Positions 1 through 9,329 are shown, counted from the first letter of the stretch. The stretch: 24,246 bases of DNA from JAIRQK01 sp047974135 (GCA_047974135.1 JBKECC010000008.1:1-24246); one strand, 5' to 3'. The notes: generated by a model from the sequence alone, not told the origin. Program-made: numbers and translations.

Positions 1-302
1 TGTATCAGTTATATTTCCATATCCACTTACAGTTGTTCCACTTATAGCTGTTATAACTCCACCTAAAGAGGCATTACTGTTTAGTGGAGATGAACCTACA
101 CTTAGGTTTCCACTGTTTAAATTTAGTGTTCCACTAAAGTTTGAGTTATTGCTATCAACTATAAAGGTGGAAGTGTTTGCATTAATTACTCCAGTACCAC
201 TTAGTGTTCCATTTAGTAGAGCCTCACTACTTATATTTAGTGTTCCATTTAGAGATGTTTCATTTGTATCATAGTAGTTGTATACATTAATAGCTCCTGA
301 CC

Positions 303-312
303 TTACATGTAA
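303..312. repeat. TTACATGTAA palindrome copy
   Basis: Core palindrome of the dispersed motif, followed by A. It lies inside the giant passenger gene and encodes Leu-His-Val on the minus strand, in the context SLHVRSG. Confidence 0.8.
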
Positions 313-463
313 AGAGCCATTGTTAAATAGTGTTACTGTTTGAATAGTTCCAGAGTCAACATTTAAAGTGTTTGTATTACTTAGAGTAGTTGTTGAAACA
401 TTTGAATTATCTATATTTGCAGTTCCATTATTATTAAATGTTACTGTTTGCATAGCCCCAGAG

Positions 464-475
464 TTTACATGTAAA
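464..475. repeat. TTTACATGTAAA palindrome copy
   Basis: Full 12-base palindrome inside the giant passenger gene. It encodes SLHVNSG on the minus strand, the same reading as the copy at 303, and both are followed on the plus strand by GAGCC. Confidence 0.85.
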
Positions 476-1616
476 GAGCCATTATCTTGGTTAAATAGAT
501 ATGTATCTGATGTATAGTTTGAACTCTCTATATTTAGTGTTCCATTGTTTAGTGTATTGTTTGTTTGAAAGATTGAACTTTGTATAGATGCTGTACCATT
601 ATTTGTTAATAGATTTGTATTGATGTTTGAATTATTTGATATATCTAAATTGGCAATGTTTCTTATACTCTCATTTATATCAAAGGTTGAATTAGAGATA
701 GTTGCTGTTCCATTAAGATTATAAAAGTTATTTGCATCAACATTTGAACTGTCTGTAATGGTTAAATTTGCACCATACTCATTTGTAATATTGTTTGCTA
801 CACTTAGTGTTGAGTTTGTGATATCTGCTTTAGCATTCATTCCACTATTGTTAAAGTTTTCTACAGTTATGTTTGAGCTGCCTGTTATGTTTAAATTTTT
901 ATAGTTATCAAGCTCTTCTCTTGTACTTAGTGTTGCATTGTTTATATTTAACTCATTATAGTTATAAGTAGCTTTTGCATTTAACTCTCCACCATCACTT
1001 ATGTTTATAGTTCCATTATTCCATACTGAATTTGTTATGTTTTGGTAATAATTTAAATTGTAAGTTGTTGTACTGTTTAGTATAAGTTCATTGGTATTAC
1101 CAAATGCATTATCACTTAATGTTGTTACATTTGCAAAGTCAGTAAGCAGTGTGTTTCCTGTATAGTTTGAGTTTGAGTTTCCAACATAAGTAGCATTTGT
1201 TCCAGCAAAGGTGAAAGAGCCATCTCCAGAGAGTATCGCATTTAGTATATTGCCTGTTGCATTAGTTGAGTTTAGAGTAACTACTTTATTTAAAAAGGCT
1301 TCTATCTCTTTTAGACCATAACCAATGTAAATACCACTTCCAGGATTGGTTCCATTGTCAATGATTGTAGCTATTGTTCCAAATGTTACATTACCTACAT
1401 GATCTCCCTCAAAATCTATTGTAGCTATTGTCTCATTTCCTAATTCACTTCCATTTGAGTGTCTAAGATTAAGTTGAGTCATATTTCCTGATACATTATC
1501 TGCACTTACTATTTGGTATTGAGCAGTTTCATTTGTATCTCCAAAGTTATAGAGATTTGTTGTATTTGTATATGATGCACCTGTACTTGTCTCAAGTTTG
1601 CTTAGGTTAGAATCAA

Positions 1617-4600
1617 TTATAACTGTTCCACCTTTCCAGAGTTGGTTAAGTTACCTCCTTGAAGAACAAGATGAGGAGGAAGAGCTGTTAAGCTTAGATT
1701 AGTATCTAGTGTTCCACCACTAAAGGTTAAACCTCCTAGTTTTGTTTCATTACTGGAAGCTATAGCTATACCTTCATCATTTAATTTAAGTGTTGCATCA
1801 CTTAATGCTATAAGTGATGAGTTATCTAGTATATATGTAGATTTATCCATAGTAAGAGTTCCACTAAAGTTACCACTTACTTGTGATGAGTTACTAAAGT
1901 TAAAGATATTTGATTTGTTGTCTAAATGTACAAACATCTCCCCATTTCCATAAAGTTCATTTGTGAATGTTGTATTAGTTCCTGTATAGAGTTCTAATGT
2001 TCCATTCTCATTAATTGTTACATTACTTGAAGAGTTAATGCTTGAGAGATCAGATACTTGTAAATATCCATCATTAACTATTGTTTGGTTTGTGAAAGAG
2101 TTTGCACCAACAAGTATAACTCTACCCTCACCAGTCTTTACTATACCACCATCTCCACTCAAACCAATTCCAGAAGATGAGTTTGAAACATAAAGAGTGA
2201 AGTTATCAGATGAAGTGTTTGCATTTAGATTTACAAGACCATGAAGAAATGTTCCATTTGAAGAGTTTACATGTAAAGATGTGTTACCGCTTCCTCCAGA
2301 GATTGTGGAGTTGGTGTAAAAGTGAGATGAGGCATTTGAGTAAGAACCGCTATAAGCACTGCTTAAAACTCTTATGTAGTTATCTCCACCTGCAGTAAGA
2401 GTAGAGTTTGATTTAAGAGAGAAAGTTGAAGAGTGAGCTGAACCAGAAGAGTTAAGAGTTATGTTTCCACTTCCTCCACTTGCACCTTCATTTGCACCAT
2501 AAAGATAGAGCGTACCTTCGTTGATGGTGAGATTAGATGAGTAAATATTATTATCGCCAACTACTGTATTATCTCCACCAAGCTTCCATATTCCTGTACC
2601 ATTTTTGACAATACTAAGGGATTGCAAAGCTGTTACATTTCCCCAAAAAGGGTCTTGCATGTCTACTATACCTGAGCCAATAGTGTCTATGGTTATATTG
2701 CCATATCGCATAAACATAGAGTTTGGGGTATTGCCATTATTCATAGTATTATTTGCAAAAAGAAGCATATTGCCATTAGTTGCTCGAAGGATAAAGTTAC
2801 TTTGTTCTAACAGAGAAATTGCACCACCTACTTTATTACTAGTACCAATACTAGTGCCACCTGCTTTATTATTTAAAAAGGTAGAATCTACTATGACTCC
2901 ATCAAAATGCTTTGTAAAGCGTAGTGCCCCATCGTTATGTGCATTATTTCCAATAAAGGTAACATTGACAAAGGTTGCATTTGAGTATTTAACATAAACT
3001 GCTGCACCATAAGATGCACTATTGTTGGTGAAGTTTGTATTTGAGATAACTCCTGAAAGGTTCCCAGCAGAAATCGCACCACCATAGTTACTACCACCAG
3101 TTGCAATATTATTTATAAAGTTTGTGTTTGAAATATTTCCACTTAAGGTTTGATTGACAAAAATCGCTCCACCTTGATTTGAAAGTACTCTATTGTTTGT
3201 AAAGTTGGAATTTTCTATATTGCCAATGAAATTATTTGCCCAAATTGCACCACCACTGCTACTTGCATTATTTCTATCAAAGTTTGAATTAGAGATGGAG
3301 CTCGTGAAGTTGCTTAATGCAAAAATAGCTCCGCCATATTGCTTTGCAGCAGTATTGTTTGCAAAATTAGAATTTGAAATAGTTCCACTCAAAGTATTTG
3401 TCCAGATTGCACCACCACCAGCATTTGAGGTATTACCATTCGCAACATTATTTGTAAAATTTGAGTTTGAAATGTTTCCATTAAAAGTACCATTGGTATA
3501 AATCGCTCCACCAGAAATATTTGCTGTGTTGCTTGTAAAGGTTGTATTTGAGATATTTGCCATTAATGTTGTTGAATAGATGGCACCACCCTTTTGTTTT
3601 GCGGTGTTGTTTGTGAAGTTAGAGTTTGTGATGATACCATTAAAATCATTAACAGCATAAATCGCACCACCACCATGATCTGCAACAATTCCATTTGCAG
3701 TATTGCTTATGAAGTTAGAGTTTGTGATATTTCCATTAAAACTAGTTATAACTATAGCACCTCCACGAGTTCCTGCAGTATTGTTTATAAAAGAATTGTT
3801 TGCTATATTGCCTATAAACGAGTTAGAATTAATTGCTCCTCCTGTATCACCTGCAGTGTTATTTGCAAAAATACTATTTGTTATATTGCCTCTTGTTACA
3901 CCAGTATTATAAAATGCCCCACCATTTACACTTGCTTGATTGTTAGTAAAATTACTATCTTTTATTTGAACTGTAGCACTTGTGGTATAAATAACGCCCC
4001 CACGACCAGCAGTTGCTGTATTATTTGAAAAAGTAGAATTTGAAATGTTAGCATTCAGTGTTGTTGCGTAAATCACACCGCCACCCACTCCTTTTGCAGT
4101 ATTGTTTGTAAAAGTTGAATTTGTAATATTTCCACTCAAAGTATTTGTCCAGATTGTACCACCGCTTTGACTTGCAGTATTATTTGTAAAATATGAATTT
4201 ATTATATTTCCAGTTAAATTTGTTTGAGCATAAATAGCCCCACCTTGGGTTGCTGTATTATCTGTAAAGTTTGTGTTTGTGATAGTTCCATTTAAAGTTT
4301 TTGTCTTAATAGCACCGCCTTGATCAACTGCTGTGTTATTTGCAAAACTAACATTGATTATATTTCCATTCAAGTTTTCAACAACATGGATAGCACCACC
4401 ATGATAAGCTGTATTATTTGTAAAGATTGAAGTTTGAATGACTCCATTTAAGTTTTGAAAAACAGAAATTGCACCACCTTCAGAATTTGCGGTATTGCCC
4501 GTAAAGTTGGAATCTGTGATGTTTCCATTTAAGTTTTCAAAAACAAAAATCGCTCCGCCATAATTTGATACAGTATTATTTGTAAAATATGTGCCAAAGA

Positions 4601-7097
4601 TATCCCCATTTAAATTGCCTGTAAATATAGCGCCTCCTGAGCCATTATCTGCATGATTATTTGTAAAGTTGGAGTTTGAGATATTACCACTATAGGTTCC
4701 ATCTACATATATGGCTCCACCATGACCAAAACTTGCATTGTTGTCGATAAATGTTACATTATCATATGTTGTATTGGAAATTATTGCATAGATAGCACCA
4801 CCTTGTTGTGCGGTATTGTTTGCAAAATAAGAGTTTGAAATTGCACCATTGAAAGCAGTTAGACTGCCAATCGCTCCTCCATCAAGTTGTGCTGTATTAT
4901 TTGTAAAGTTTGAGTTTGATACATTACCATAAAAGCTATAGGCAAAAAATGCTCCTCCATAGTTTGATGCATTATTACCTATAAAAGTAGAGTTTGAAAT
5001 AGTTGCATTTGAAATATTTGCAAAAATTGCACCACCTGCACCATTATTTGCGTAGTTATTTGTAAAATTAGTGTTTGTGATATTCCCAGATAGAGTATCA
5101 TTAGCATAAATAGCTCCACCACTCAAACCAGCTGTATTATTGTTAAAACTAGAGTTTTTAATATTTCCTGTTATGTTGCTTGCCCAGATGGCACCACCAT
5201 CATTAGCTGCTTTATTGTTTAAAAAATATGAATTCGTTGTATTTCCATATAAATATTCCCCAATAAAAATTGCTCCACCAGAGCCAGAAATTGCATTACC
5301 ACCTATAAAGTTTATATTTTCAAAATTAGCATTAGAATTTGCACTAGTATAAATCGCTCCACCAAATTTTGCTGTATTGTTTGTAAAGATAGAGTTTTTA
5401 AACAAACCACTTAAATTTGAATTAACGTTTATTGCTCCACCTACACCTACTGCTTTATTGTTTGTAAAATTTGTATTTGTTATAGTGGCATTGATATTGT
5501 ATGCTGCGATTGCTCCTCCGCCTGCACCAGTAAAGTTTCCTGCTGCATAGTTACTTTCAAATGAAGAGTTAGAGATAGTACCATTAAAAATATATGATGT
5601 ATTTGAACCAATAGACAATGCACCTCCAGAACCAGATGTAATATTTGTTGCATTGTTTCCTATAAATCTCACACCATCAAAAGAAGAATTAGAATTTTCT
5701 CTAACATATATGGCTCCACCGATAGTTCCTGCTGAATTGTTAGCAAAAGTAGAATTTGTGAAAGTTCCTACCATGGTTTTATTTACATGTATAGCTCCAC
5801 CACTACTTGCATTGCCTATTACCGCGTTGTTTGTAAAATTTGTATTTGTTATAGAAGTGCTTAGATTTTGTTCTGTATAAATCGCACCGCCATAATTAGG
5901 GCCAGAGTTATTTATAAAAGATGAGTTTTTGATAATACCGCTCATGGTGCTGTTAACGTATATACCACCAGTAGAAAAGTTTCCTTTGTTTCCTATAAAT
6001 GTTACATTATCAAAAGTGGCATTTGAACTTCCTCCAACATAGATAGCGCCACCACTTCTATTTGCGGTATTGTTTGTAAAAATAGAATTTGTGATATTTC
6101 CACTTAAGCTCTGATTGACAAAAATCGCACCACCATAAGACATTGTGTTATTTGCTTTATTGTTTGTAAAATTTGTATCAATTATATTTGCATTGAAATT
6201 ATTAGCCCAAATCGCTCCACCAGCACCAGATACTTTATTATTTATGAAGTTTGAGTTTAAAATGTTGCCATTGAGGTTTTGGCCTATATAAACAGCACCA
6301 CCATATGCATTTGCTGTGTTGTTTATGAAATTTGAACCATTAATCATTCCATTCGTAGAAGTTTGTATATAAACTGCACCACCATCTTGAGCTGCAGTGT
6401 TATTTATAAATGTATTGCCTGAGAGTATACCTGTTGAGCTAATTGCCCAAAAAGCACCGCCATCTACGCTTGCACTATTGTTTATAAATAAATTATCTGT
6501 GATATTTCCATATAAATCATACACAAGAATGGCACCACCCAACCCCCAATATGAACTAGTACCTGTTACTTTGTTGCCAATAAATGTATTGTTTGAGATG
6601 GTACCATATGTCTGTTCTGAATGAAAAGCACCACCTTGTTCTTTTGCGGTATTGTTTATAAATTGATTATTGGAAACACTTCCATTAAATGTATTTTTTA
6701 CTAGAAAAACACCACCATTGTTTGCGTAATTGCTTATAAATGTATTACCTGTGGTATTGCCGGTTAAATTACTAACATAAATAGCGCCGCCACTATTTGC
6801 AACATTTGCATTTTTTAAAGTGATGTTTGAAAATCCACTAAAGTTACCGCTTGCATTAAATATTCTATGACCATTATTTCCACTTATGGTTGAGCCATTT
6901 CCATCTATGAATATATTTTTTATATTAATTTGTGAAGTGTGTGAGAGATTTGTATAGTTGCTGTTAAATACAACAGTTTGACCGTCTGCTGCATTTGTTA
7001 TACCTGTTGTCCAGTTTGTATCACTAACTGAAACTTGCGCATAAGAAGAGAGATTTAAAAGTATTAATAAAGCCGTGTATCTAATCAGTTTTTTCAA
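1617..7097 (-). CDS. Giant Pmp-like repeat autotransporter passenger, N-terminal 1826 residues
   Basis: This is a secreted, probably surface-displayed beta-helix protein. The start is TTG at 7095-7097, preceded by AAGGA with 7 bases of spacing, and is followed by a clear signal peptide (KK, a Leu/Ile-rich core, then SSYAQ near residue 21). From about residue 103 to 1423 there are about 48 units, mostly 26-28 residues, each beginning GGAI/GGAF/GGAV and carrying an F-x-x-N motif followed by NTA. These two tetrapeptides are the hallmark of chlamydial Pmp autotransporters. After the repeats come stretches like the passenger-associated transport repeat (GTGIWKLGGDNT near 1480, GEGRVILVGANSF near 1665). 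The protein is very rich in Asn, Thr and Ser, and I see no cysteine. The frame stops at 1617-1619, but the protein continues in the neighbouring frame (1-1650), so this stop looks like the result of a one-base loss. No beta-barrel domain lies in the window. The adhesin-like role is inferred from the family only. Confidence 0.85.
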   Translation of the reverse strand: MKKLIRYTALLILLNLSSYAQVSVSDTNWTTGITNAADGQTVVFNSNYTNLSHTSQINIKNIFIDGNGSTISGNNGHRIFNASGNFSGFSNITLKNANVANSGGAIYVSNLTGNTTGNTFISNYANNGGVFLVKNTFNGSVSNNQFINNTAKEQGGAFHSEQTYGTISNNTFIGNKVTGTSSYWGLGGAILVYDLYGNITDNLFINNSASVDGGAFWAISSTGILSGNTFINNTAAQDGGAVYIQTSTNGMINGSNFINNTANAYGGAVYIGQNLNGNILNSNFINNKVSGAGGAIWANNFNANIIDTNFTNNKANNTMSYGGAIFVNQSLSGNITNSIFTNNTANRSGGAIYVGGSSNATFDNVTFIGNKGNFSTGGIYVNSTMSGIIKNSSFINNSGPNYGGAIYTEQNLSTSITNTNFTNNAVIGNASSGGAIHVNKTMVGTFTNSTFANNSAGTIGGAIYVRENSNSSFDGVRFIGNNATNITSGSGGALSIGSNTSYIFNGTISNSSFESNYAAGNFTGAGGGAIAAYNINATITNTNFTNNKAVGVGGAINVNSNLSGLFKNSIFTNNTAKFGGAIYTSANSNANFENINFIGGNAISGSGGAIFIGEYLYGNTTNSYFLNNKAANDGGAIWASNITGNIKNSSFNNNTAGLSGGAIYANDTLSGNITNTNFTNNYANNGAGGAIFANISNATISNSTFIGNNASNYGGAFFAYSFYGNVSNSNFTNNTAQLDGGAIGSLTAFNGAISNSYFANNTAQQGGAIYAIISNTTYDNVTFIDNNASFGHGGAIYVDGTYSGNISNSNFTNNHADNGSGGAIFTGNLNGDIFGTYFTNNTVSNYGGAIFVFENLNGNITDSNFTGNTANSEGGAISVFQNLNGVIQTSIFTNNTAYHGGAIHVVENLNGNIINVSFANNTAVDQGGAIKTKTLNGTITNTNFTDNTATQGGAIYAQTNLTGNIINSYFTNNTASQSGGTIWTNTLSGNITNSTFTNNTAKGVGGGVIYATTLNANISNSTFSNNTATAGRGGVIYTTSATVQIKDSNFTNNQASVNGGAFYNTGVTRGNITNSIFANNTAGDTGGAINSNSFIGNIANNSFINNTAGTRGGAIVITSFNGNITNSNFISNTANGIVADHGGGAIYAVNDFNGIITNSNFTNNTAKQKGGAIYSTTLMANISNTTFTSNTANISGGAIYTNGTFNGNISNSNFTNNVANGNTSNAGGGAIWTNTLSGTISNSNFANNTAAKQYGGAIFALSNFTSSISNSNFDRNNASSSGGAIWANNFIGNIENSNFTNNRVLSNQGGAIFVNQTLSGNISNTNFINNIATGGSNYGGAISAGNLSGVISNTNFTNNSASYGAAVYVKYSNATFVNVTFIGNNAHNDGALRFTKHFDGVIVDSTFLNNKAGGTSIGTSNKVGGAISLLEQSNFILRATNGNMLLFANNTMNNGNTPNSMFMRYGNITIDTIGSGIVDMQDPFWGNVTALQSLSIVKNGTGIWKLGGDNTVVGDNNIYSSNLTINEGTLYLYGANEGASGGSGNITLNSSGSAHSSTFSLKSNSTLTAGGDNYIRVLSSAYSGSYSNASSHFYTNSTISGGSGNTSLHVNSSNGTFLHGLVNLNANTSSDNFTLYVSNSSSGIGLSGDGGIVKTGEGRVILVGANSFTNQTIVNDGYLQVSDLSSINSSSNVTINENGTLELYTGTNTTFTNELYGNGEMFVHLDNKSNIFNFSNSSQVSGNFSGTLTMDKSTYILDNSSLIALSDATLKLNDEGIAIASSNETKLGGLTFSGGTLDTNLSLTALPPHLVLQGGNLTNSGKVEQL
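2266..2277. repeat. TTTACATGTAAA palindrome copy
   Basis: Full 12-base palindrome in the giant gene downstream of the GGAI repeats, encoding SLHVNSS on the minus strand. Confidence 0.85.
2815..6791 (-). repeat. About 48 tandem coding repeats (GGAI...FxNNTA), ~80 bp each
   Basis: On the plus strand the repeat appears as blocks such as GCACCACC or GCTCCACC (anti-GGA) followed about 50 bases later by TTTGTAAA(A/G)TT (anti-NFTN). Units are usually 78-84 bp and diverged from each other, so this is old in-frame duplication rather than a fresh tandem array. A few near-identical stretches (for example around 3393 and 4132, and around 3140 and 6105) suggest continued recombination between units. Each unit should form one turn or so of a right-handed beta-helix. 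Confidence 0.85.
5782..5791. repeat. Degenerate TTTACATGTA copy
   Basis: Matches the motif except for T in place of the 11th base. It lies in a GGAI repeat and encodes IHVNK, again in the Leu/Ile-His-Val frame on the minus strand. Confidence 0.5.
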
Positions 7098-7136
7098 AAG
7101 TTTTTCCTTGGATTATAAAAAAATTACAAATCTAAG

Positions 7137-7142
7137 ATTTTA
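7137..7142 (-). promoter_or_regulatory. Possible -10 box of the giant autotransporter gene
   Basis: The minus strand reads TAAAAT about 40 bases before the TTG start, which would give a leader of about 33 bases. A TATAAT at 7112-7117 also exists but sits so close to the ribosome site that a transcript from it would begin inside the AAGGA. No convincing -35 box is visible, which is common in this group. Confidence 0.3.
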
Positions 7143-7246
7143 ACACAGATACACGTTTTTTTTAATTAAATCAATAATTTTTAGTAAATAAAATTTTATT
7201 ATTATGTAAGAAAATATTCAATAGTTTAACAGTATTTTTTTAGAAG

Positions 7247-7257
7247 TTTACATGTAA
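7247..7257. repeat. TTTACATGTAA palindrome copy, intergenic
   Basis: Eleven of the 12 motif bases, single and not paired with a second copy, about 150 bases upstream of the giant gene start. It could be an uptake-type site or an operator. Confidence 0.75.
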
Positions 7258-7310
7258 GGGTTTTTTAATGTATTTCGCGTGTTGTGCAAGTATATGCACA
7301 AAGCAAACCT

Positions 7311-7341
7311 AAAGAAGAGAAGCAAAGTTCTCTTCTTTTTT
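7311..7341 (-). terminator. Hairpin terminator downstream of htpG
   Basis: Perfect 11-bp inverted repeat AAAGAAGAGAA (7311-7321) and TTCTCTTCTTT (7328-7338) with a 6-base loop, placed 20 bases after the htpG stop. The T-run is better on the plus strand (7336-7341) and short on the minus strand, so it may stop transcription from either side. Confidence 0.6.
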
Positions 7342-7360
7342 GCGGTTCTCGTGTAAAAAG

Positions 7361-9235
7361 TTATAAAGCTTTTGAGATGAGAGAGTTTAATCTTTTTGCA
7401 AAACTTGGCATATCTTCTATCTTCATGCCTTCTTGTATTTTTGCAACGTCTAAAAGCAAATAAGATACATCACTTAAGAGTGGATAGTCGTCTTTACTTA
7501 AAAGTTTTGCAAATATCTCGTGTTCAGCGTTTATCTCTAAAATCGGTTTTATCTTTGGTAGATTGTCTTGTCCCATCTGTTTTAACATCTGTTGCATAGC
7601 AAAATCTGGATCATTTTTGTCATAAACCAAACAACTCGGAGAGTCACTTAAGCGGTTTGAGAGTTTTACATCTTTTACTTCATCTTTTAAAAGCTCTTTC
7701 ATTTTTGCTAAAAGCGGGGCAAATTTTTCTAAGTTTTCTTTTGAAGTTGTTTCATCTTCTTTAATCTCTTCATCAATGTCAGAGTTATTTACCGGTTTTA
7801 TTGGAGTTTTGTCAAACTCTTGAACCATTGGTATAACGATGTTATCTATCTCTTCATCAAGAAGTAAAACTTCTATATCTTTTTTCTTGAATTTCTCTAT
7901 AAGAGGTGAATTTCTAACCATATTTTCATTTTCACCAGTTATATAGTAGATGCTTTTTTGGTCATCTTTCATAGCACTTTTGTACTCTTGTAGGCTAACT
8001 AAACCTTCACGCTTACTTGATTTAAATAGTAAAAGTTCCAAAATCACCTCTTTGTTTTCAAAATCGCTATAAAGTCCCTCTTTTAAAACCCTTCCAAAAA
8101 CTTTGTAAAATTCTAAATATTTCTCTTTGTCATTTTCTTTTAGTTTTTTAAGTTAACCGAGTATCTTTTTAACAGAAGCTTTTTTTATAGTGCTCAAAAT
8201 CCTGTTTTGTTGTAAGATTTCACGGCTTACATTTAGTGGTAAATCTTCAGCATCTATAACACCTCTTACAAATCTAAGATAAGAAGGAAGTAACTCTTTG
8301 TCATTATCGGTTATAAAAACTCTTTTTACATAAAGTTTTATGCCAGATTGGTAATCAACCCTAAAAAGATCAAATGGTGCAGTTTTTGGGATGTAAAAAA
8401 GTGTTGTGTATTCGGTTGAGCCTTCAGCTTTTGTATGAATCCAAAGAAGTGGATCGGTGCTATCGTGAGATATTTGTTTATAAAAATCTTTATACTCTTC
8501 ATCTTTTATATTTGTTTTTGAAAGTCTCCAAAGAGCCGATGCTTTGTTAATTTGAACATGTTTAGTTTCGTATGTACCTTCTTCGCCTTCTTTGTCACTT
8601 GCTTTATACTCCTCTTTGTCCATGAAAATAGGAAAAGGGATGTGGTTAGAGTATTTTTTTATAATCTCTTCTAAGCGGTAAGACTCTAAAAACTCGCTTG
8701 CATCATCTTTTAAGTAAAGAGTTATGTTGGTTCCATGTTCTTCTTTTTCTGCTTTTTTGATAGTATAATCGCTATCAGCAGTGCTACTCCAAATATACGC
8801 AGCATCACTTCCAGCTTTTTTACTTAAAACTTCTATCTTGTTTGCAACCATAAAAGCAGAGTAAAAACCAACACCAAATTGTCCTATAAGACTTGAGTCT
8901 TTTTTAGCATCACCGCTTAAGTTTTCGATAAAAGACTTTGTTCCACTTTTTGCAATGGTTCCAAGGTTATTTATCATATCCTCTTCATTCATGCCAATGC
9001 CCGTATCACTTATAGTTAGAGTTTTTGCCTCTTTGTTTAGGTAAATATCTATCTTTGCTTCGTACTTTAAGTTTTTAAAATTTTCATCTGTTAAGGCTAG
9101 GTAGCCAAGTTTATCAAGTGCATCTGAAGCGTTTGAGATAAGCTCACGTAAAAAAATCTCTTTGTTTGAGTACAGAGAGTTAATCATGAGATTTAATAGT
9201 TGATTTACCTCTGTTTGAAATTTATGTTTTGCCAT
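7361..9235 (-). pseudogene. htpG: htpG (Hsp90 chaperone) interrupted by one in-frame stop
   Basis: HtpG is the cytosolic bacterial Hsp90, an ATP-driven dimeric chaperone. The full frame is 624 codons plus stop, the normal family length. The ATG at 9233-9235 has AGGAG 5 bases upstream. GHKL ATPase motifs are intact: ELISNASDALDKL near residue 30, SDTGIGMN near 80, GTIAKSGTKSF near 95 and GQFGVGFYSAF near 120. The middle-domain segment NVSREILQQNR lies near 340. Codon 361 is TAA (plus 8153-8155) between KKILG and LKKLKEND. The frame does not change and the protein resumes at once, through the rest of the middle domain to the C-terminal dimerisation region ending near 7364. HtpG homologues normally have a sense residue here, and a GAA codon (Glu) one base away would restore it. 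I infer either a real G-to-T nonsense mutation or a base-call error. Confidence 0.85.
8153..9235 (-). CDS. htpG: HtpG N-terminal fragment (360 aa) as it would be translated
   Basis: If the TAA at 8153-8155 is real, translation from the ATG at 9235 gives a 360-residue product with the complete N-terminal ATPase domain and roughly the first half of the middle domain, but no C-terminal dimerisation domain. Hsp90 needs the dimer for its chaperone cycle, so this product would be expected to be inactive. The remaining 228-codon piece could only begin at a GTG (8045-8047) that I see no reason to call a real start. Confidence 0.7.
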   Translation of the reverse strand: MAKHKFQTEVNQLLNLMINSLYSNKEIFLRELISNASDALDKLGYLALTDENFKNLKYEAKIDIYLNKEAKTLTISDTGIGMNEEDMINNLGTIAKSGTKSFIENLSGDAKKDSSLIGQFGVGFYSAFMVANKIEVLSKKAGSDAAYIWSSTADSDYTIKKAEKEEHGTNITLYLKDDASEFLESYRLEEIIKKYSNHIPFPIFMDKEEYKASDKEGEEGTYETKHVQINKASALWRLSKTNIKDEEYKDFYKQISHDSTDPLLWIHTKAEGSTEYTTLFYIPKTAPFDLFRVDYQSGIKLYVKRVFITDNDKELLPSYLRFVRGVIDAEDLPLNVSREILQQNRILSTIKKASVKKILG

Positions 9236-9269
9236 ATTTTCTCCTAGTGTATTTAAAATTTAGAAGGGA

Positions 9270-9275
9270 ATTTTA
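9270..9275 (-). promoter_or_regulatory. Possible -10 box of htpG
   Basis: The minus strand reads TTTGATAAAATT, with TAAAAT 34 bases upstream of the ATG. It is preceded by a T-rich stretch, the usual replacement for a -35 box in this group. I see no HAIR-like or CIRCE-like repeat here. Confidence 0.35.
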
Positions 9276-9296
9276 TCAAATAAAATAAAATAAAAG

Positions 9297-9329
9297 TTTA
9301 CATGTAAAGATTAGTTTTTTACATGTAAA
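9297..9329 (-). terminator. Paired TTTACATGTAAA copies forming the plsC-end hairpin
   Basis: Two exact copies (9297-9308 and 9318-9329) are separated by 9 bases. As each copy is self-complementary, they pair into a 12-bp stem with a 9-base loop. On the minus strand the hairpin is followed by CTTTTATTTTATTTT, so it looks like the terminator of the purine/plsC operon. The first copy on the minus strand lies inside the end of plsC and encodes its LHVK tail. Confidence 0.7.

Larger units (their letters stand above)
1..1650 (-). pseudogene. Continuation of the giant autotransporter passenger in the shifted frame, cut by window edge
   Basis: From 1650 down to position 1 the minus strand has one uninterrupted frame of 550 codons, offset by one base from the upstream frame. 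I checked every triplet for stops. The product keeps the style of the upstream protein: Asn/Thr/Ser-rich, short beta-strand-like segments such as NNGTLNIESSNY and NNGSLHVNSG, and no cysteine. The junction is natural if one A is restored in the GGAAAGG of the coding strand (plus 1631-1637): NLTNSG then reads straight on into KGGTVIIDSNLSK. There is no start codon or ribosome site of its own that would make it a separate gene. The expected autotransporter beta-barrel or other anchor would lie beyond position 1. The alternatives are a sequencing error, a real inactivating indel, or phase variation; the run of three A is too short for ordinary slipped-strand phase variation. Confidence 0.75.
7098..7360. 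other. Intergenic region between htpG and the giant autotransporter gene
   Basis: These 263 bases hold, from left to right on the plus strand: the ribosome site and possible promoter of the giant gene (7098-7145), an AT-rich stretch, one copy of the dispersed palindrome (7247-7257), a 7-bp inverted repeat TTGTGCA/TGCACAA (7282-7301), and the strong hairpin 7311-7341. I see no additional gene. Confidence 0.6.

Noticed and set aside
1620..1650. Programmed -1 ribosomal frameshift in the giant gene
   Set aside because: The direction is -1, but there is no slippery heptamer of the X-XXY-YYZ type; the only A-rich site is TGGAAAGG, and a slip of the Gly codon would re-pair badly.
2210..6624. Many plus-strand open frames of 60-145 codons opposite the giant gene (for example 2605-2997 and 3594-4028)
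   Set aside because: They are antisense images of the repeats (runs such as LELIAPP or IAPP recur at the repeat period), lack ribosome sites, and the minus frame is far longer and has a signal peptide.
2815..6791. Regular repeats resembling a CRISPR-like or satellite array
   Set aside because: The units are diverged, all keep one reading frame and differ by multiples of three, so they are coding protein repeats.
7282..7301. TTGTGCA/TGCACAA inverted repeat as a second terminator or operator
   Set aside because: The stem is only 7 bp with no T-run and no clear promoter next to it, so I keep it only as part of the intergenic description.
7361..8047. A separate gene starting at GTG 8045-8047
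   Set aside because: It is in the same frame as htpG and the HtpG protein continues without a gap between 8048 and 8152, so it is the C-terminal part of the interrupted gene.
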